Shown here one piece after another: positions 61,550 to 64,000 of a DNA stretch of 64,000 nucleotides. The stretch lies in NCBI RefSeq assembly GCF_025024155.1, contig NW_026251786.1, forward strand, positions 1-64,000, given 5' to 3'. A program made the position numbers and the translations under genes. This DNA is from Gamsiella multidivaricata (taxonomy: Eukaryota > Mortierellomycota > Mortierellomycetes > Mortierellales > Mortierellaceae). The notes beneath the pieces were generated by a model. That model had not been told where the DNA came from and did no database searches. It saw only the letters and a program-made list of their open reading frames with translations. Position 1 is the first letter of the stretch. Each line of letters opens with the position of its first letter.

Positions 61550-62872
61550 GATGTTGATGGGACTGCTGTGGGGAGGAATGAGGCAACAGCGCGGTAGGAG
61601 GGTGGTGGAAGAAGAACGGAAAGGACTGAAAGATTAGAAGATATGGAGGTAGAATCATGATATGCCAGAACAGAAAGAAACAGAACACCAAAAAGGAGGT
61701 GCGGCAGGGGGGATGTAGATTGAAACCTAAAAAATACCTGACGCGATGTGGTGAGAGACGAAGGCAGATGGGCGGATGTGGGATGTGTAGGGAAAGAAAA
61801 AAAGGGGGGAGGAGGGGAAGGAGAGGGAAGGAAGAGAAAGAGGAGGAGGAGTATTAGATTTGGTGGGAAGTGAAATACTGTCCGACGGATAGATCTGTTT
61901 AGATGAGGATGAGGGCACAGAGGGCAGGCGAATGAGGGCGGTGGCGAGAGAAGGATACTTAAAGTGGATGGTTAAGGATGGCCGTATTGGGGCTGAGCGT
62001 ATATGACAATTGGGAATGGAATGCAGGGAAAGGAAGCACAGGTCCGCTTGTGTATGTATGTTTATATAGAGAGGATGATGAGGGCTGGAGATAGAAAGCG
62101 AGTAAAGCTATACATGTATAAAAAAATGGTGAGAGAGGGAGGGGGAGTAGAAAGGCGGCAGAAGAGGGAGGGTTTTATAGCAAACCCAGTTGACGCGCGA
62201 AAGAAAGACGACCAACACTATATCCATCCGTCAGGGAGACGGACAGCTCTCTCTCTGCCCTGCCCTTTCTGCAAAGCAATGTGGTACACCTAGTACGACA
62301 GCGACGTCCCCTCCTTTCCCTCCATCCACACTAGAGACATAGACTACACAATCATCTATGCATATTGAACACAAGGGACACCACACATGCCTAGTATGCA
62401 ACATACAATATGCAAGGCAATGCACAACACATAATACACAATGCACAATACACAACACACAATACACAACAATACACAGTAAACAATACACTCATGCATA
62501 TCCCCTCTCTCAAGCATCGCACACTGCCGTCGATCGGTGGCCAAAAACCCCTCCCTCCATGATTATCCATCTTGAGCTTCTATAACACTGACAATCCCCA
62601 TCCATCCTATGGCCAAATGACTTGGATTGAATAGAATCCAACTGAGGCATGTGTAATTGAAATCCGCCTCACATCTCACTCGGAATAGCGTCAACCGGGC
62701 TACCCGCATACACACTCGCAAACGCCATCGATACCATTCTTGCAAAGGGAAGAAGCACAAGCATGCCAAGGAAAGTAGTAATCAGAGCAACAGCATTTTT
62801 TTTCCTTCTTTCTCAACGACGTCTATCGGATGTGGCCCTTTTGCCCTTGACCAATTTCCTTGCATTATAAAC
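61550..62872. other. Upstream of the zinc-finger gene: low-complexity intergenic, about 1.3 kb
   Basis: Purine-rich GGAGGAGGGGAAGGAGAGG at 61805-61850, and CACAATACACAACA-type repeats at 62420-62495. Open frames here are artefacts of these repeats. It holds the long leader or promoter of the zinc-finger gene. Confidence 0.45.
62420..62495. repeat. Imperfect CACAATACACAA repeat
   Basis: Several units of ACAATACACAAC and ATGCACAATACAC; no spacers, so not CRISPR-like. Confidence 0.7.
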
Positions 62873-63186
62873 TCATACTTCGTCGTCTGCAGGAAGTGAG
62901 GTGGACAGGACGAATTGGAAGATCGTGTGAGGTGTTCCGTCATTCAACGTAATCAAGCTCAAGTTCTGAAGCGGGGAAGCATGGAATAGACAAAAATAAG
63001 GGAATTAGTGCCTGGCAATCAATTAGCCCGAGACGTAAAAGTACGGCGCCAGCAATTTAGAAAAGTCGTTGGGGAGGGAGGAGGGGCCACTTGCCTCTCT
63101 GGCGCCCAAATCATTGTTTGAAATATGCGGGATGAAAGCAACATACTGTGACGGTGGCAGTAACACAGGCAAGAAGGGCTTATTCA
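62873..63186 (-). CDS. Possible last two exons of an unrecognised gene (partial)
   Basis: Exons 63186-63095 and 62965-62873 join in phase 0 and end at TGA 62873-62875: QYVAFIPHISNNDLGARE|NLSLITLNDGTPHTIFQ, then FVLSTSLPADDEV. Composition is normal for folded protein. The intron would start with GCAAGT (GC-AG), as in the DENND6-type gene. No upstream exon could be placed, so the model is weak. No family recognised. Confidence 0.3.
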
Positions 63187-64000
63187 CTATATACGTAAAA
63201 GCAATCACACCAAGCTATCTCGTCTAGCAACAAGAAGATACATAAACGCGTTTTACGAGAAACGAAGCCGCAGCTTAGGGAGCAGCACGATGTAGGAAGC
63301 AGACTATCCCGCTGATGGTGGTGATATCCAATTCTCATGGGCGCGGAAACTTGTCCATCAATCTGTCAATTATATTTGCTGGATCTGGTAGTATTTTCAC
63401 CGCATGCAGTACTATAATAAAAAAGGAAGAATACCAACACGGACAAGAACCAAGGAGACCGGCTATGAAACGCCTCAGCACCAGTCTTAAGAACTTTCCA
63501 TCGTTAATTTAACATCAGAAACCTTAGACCACTATGGTTAAGCGGAGTCGTCTTATCCAATACAAGGCAAAAACATGGTGCAGATCTGCACAGGCCACAT
63601 GCCACAAAGATGATACATTGCCACTGCAAAGCGCGATGACGGAAGTGATCCCCCTCTTTTGTATTCGTCTTACACTTTCAGTCATGCAGCGATTCTTAAA
63701 AAAATGGAGCAGTATCTCTGTGCATTGCGACGAAGAAATCATTGCCGCGCGTCAAGACGTAATAGGGATCAATTTTGGAGAGCTCCATGCATATGTCCCA
63801 CTTCGGGTAAAGCAAGATGGGTTCTAAGGTTTGGGGGCCTCATGATACATAGCGGAAAAAAATGGAACATGTGGACGTCTCTGTGGGATAGATTATGCAA
63901 AGGTTGGCGAACAAATTCGAGACATGGTGAACGACGACGGGGTCACTGATCCAGGTACCCCAACCATTTAACTGTCCGGTTCTGCGATAAGTCGACAGAT
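63187..64000. other. Unassigned sequence at the window end
   Basis: Open frames on + at 63534-63949 switch frames. A final stretch, about 63893-63966, reads AKVGEQIRDMVNDDGVTDPG on + and looks like coding sequence, but no domain or splice model is supported. It may belong to a gene that continues beyond the window. Confidence 0.3.

Noticed and set aside
61657..61857. Lys/Glu-rich + frame
   Set aside because: Product of a purine-rich stretch upstream of the zinc-finger gene; no constraint visible.
63534..63949. Two + frames of about 97 codons, considered as a transposase remnant
   Set aside because: No catalytic motif or terminal repeat is visible; left as unassigned.

Overview
This window is fungal nuclear DNA. 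Genes are intron-rich, with short GT-AG introns mostly of 50-150 nt. Intergenic spaces are compact and full of poly-A/T tracts and simple repeats. The gene content points to an early-diverging filamentous fungus, most likely Mortierellomycota (Mortierella and relatives): a GDP-fucose transporter next to an O-fucosyltransferase-like gene, a WD40-TRP channel fusion, animal-like genes such as DENND6, FAM114, SLMAP and RNF216, and relics of non-LTR retrotransposons and a Fanzor-type nuclease. The lineage call is an inference from gene content; no marker gene was compared.

Layout. 1-533: 3' end of a non-LTR retrotransposon. 579-4508: head-to-head fucosylation pair (O-fucosyltransferase-like on -, GDP-fucose transporter on +). 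4878-6662: METTL21-like methyltransferase. 7398-13517: a 12-exon gene for a WD40 / six-helix TRP-like channel fusion. 13702-17899 (-): DENND6-type Rab exchange factor with two GC-AG introns. 19995-24022: very large Ser-rich disordered protein. 24339-27616 (-): SLMAP/Far10-like FHA, coiled-coil, tail-anchored protein. 29144-31165: UNC-93-like MFS transporter. 31342-33983 (-) and 34155-37592 (+): divergent RNF216-like RBR ubiquitin ligase and FAM114-like gene. 37600-49100: accessory island with a 5'-truncated retrotransposon and a second tiny insertion in the same target site, orphan genes, a Vac8-like armadillo fragment, and a decayed block holding XPG/FEN1-like and TnpB/Fanzor-like nuclease remnants. 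49382-54493: USP4/15/Ubp12-type deubiquitinase. 54651-55253 (-): small membrane protein. 55644-57418: PA2G4/EBP1. 57866-61549 (-): large C2H2 zinc-finger protein. 62873-64000: the last exons of an unrecognised gene and unassigned sequence.

How the genes relate. The clearest functional link is the fucosylation pair: the transporter would bring GDP-fucose into the Golgi/ER lumen and the type II membrane enzyme would use it. Vesicle traffic and signalling genes (DENND6, FAM114, SLMAP) and ubiquitin genes (RBR ligase, USP) recur, but nothing shows they form one cluster. The most unusual items are the channel fusion, the decayed nuclease block at 46.1-49.1 kb and the triple target-site duplication at 39388-41329. 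Exon boundaries were set by hand from splice signals, reading phase and family conservation.
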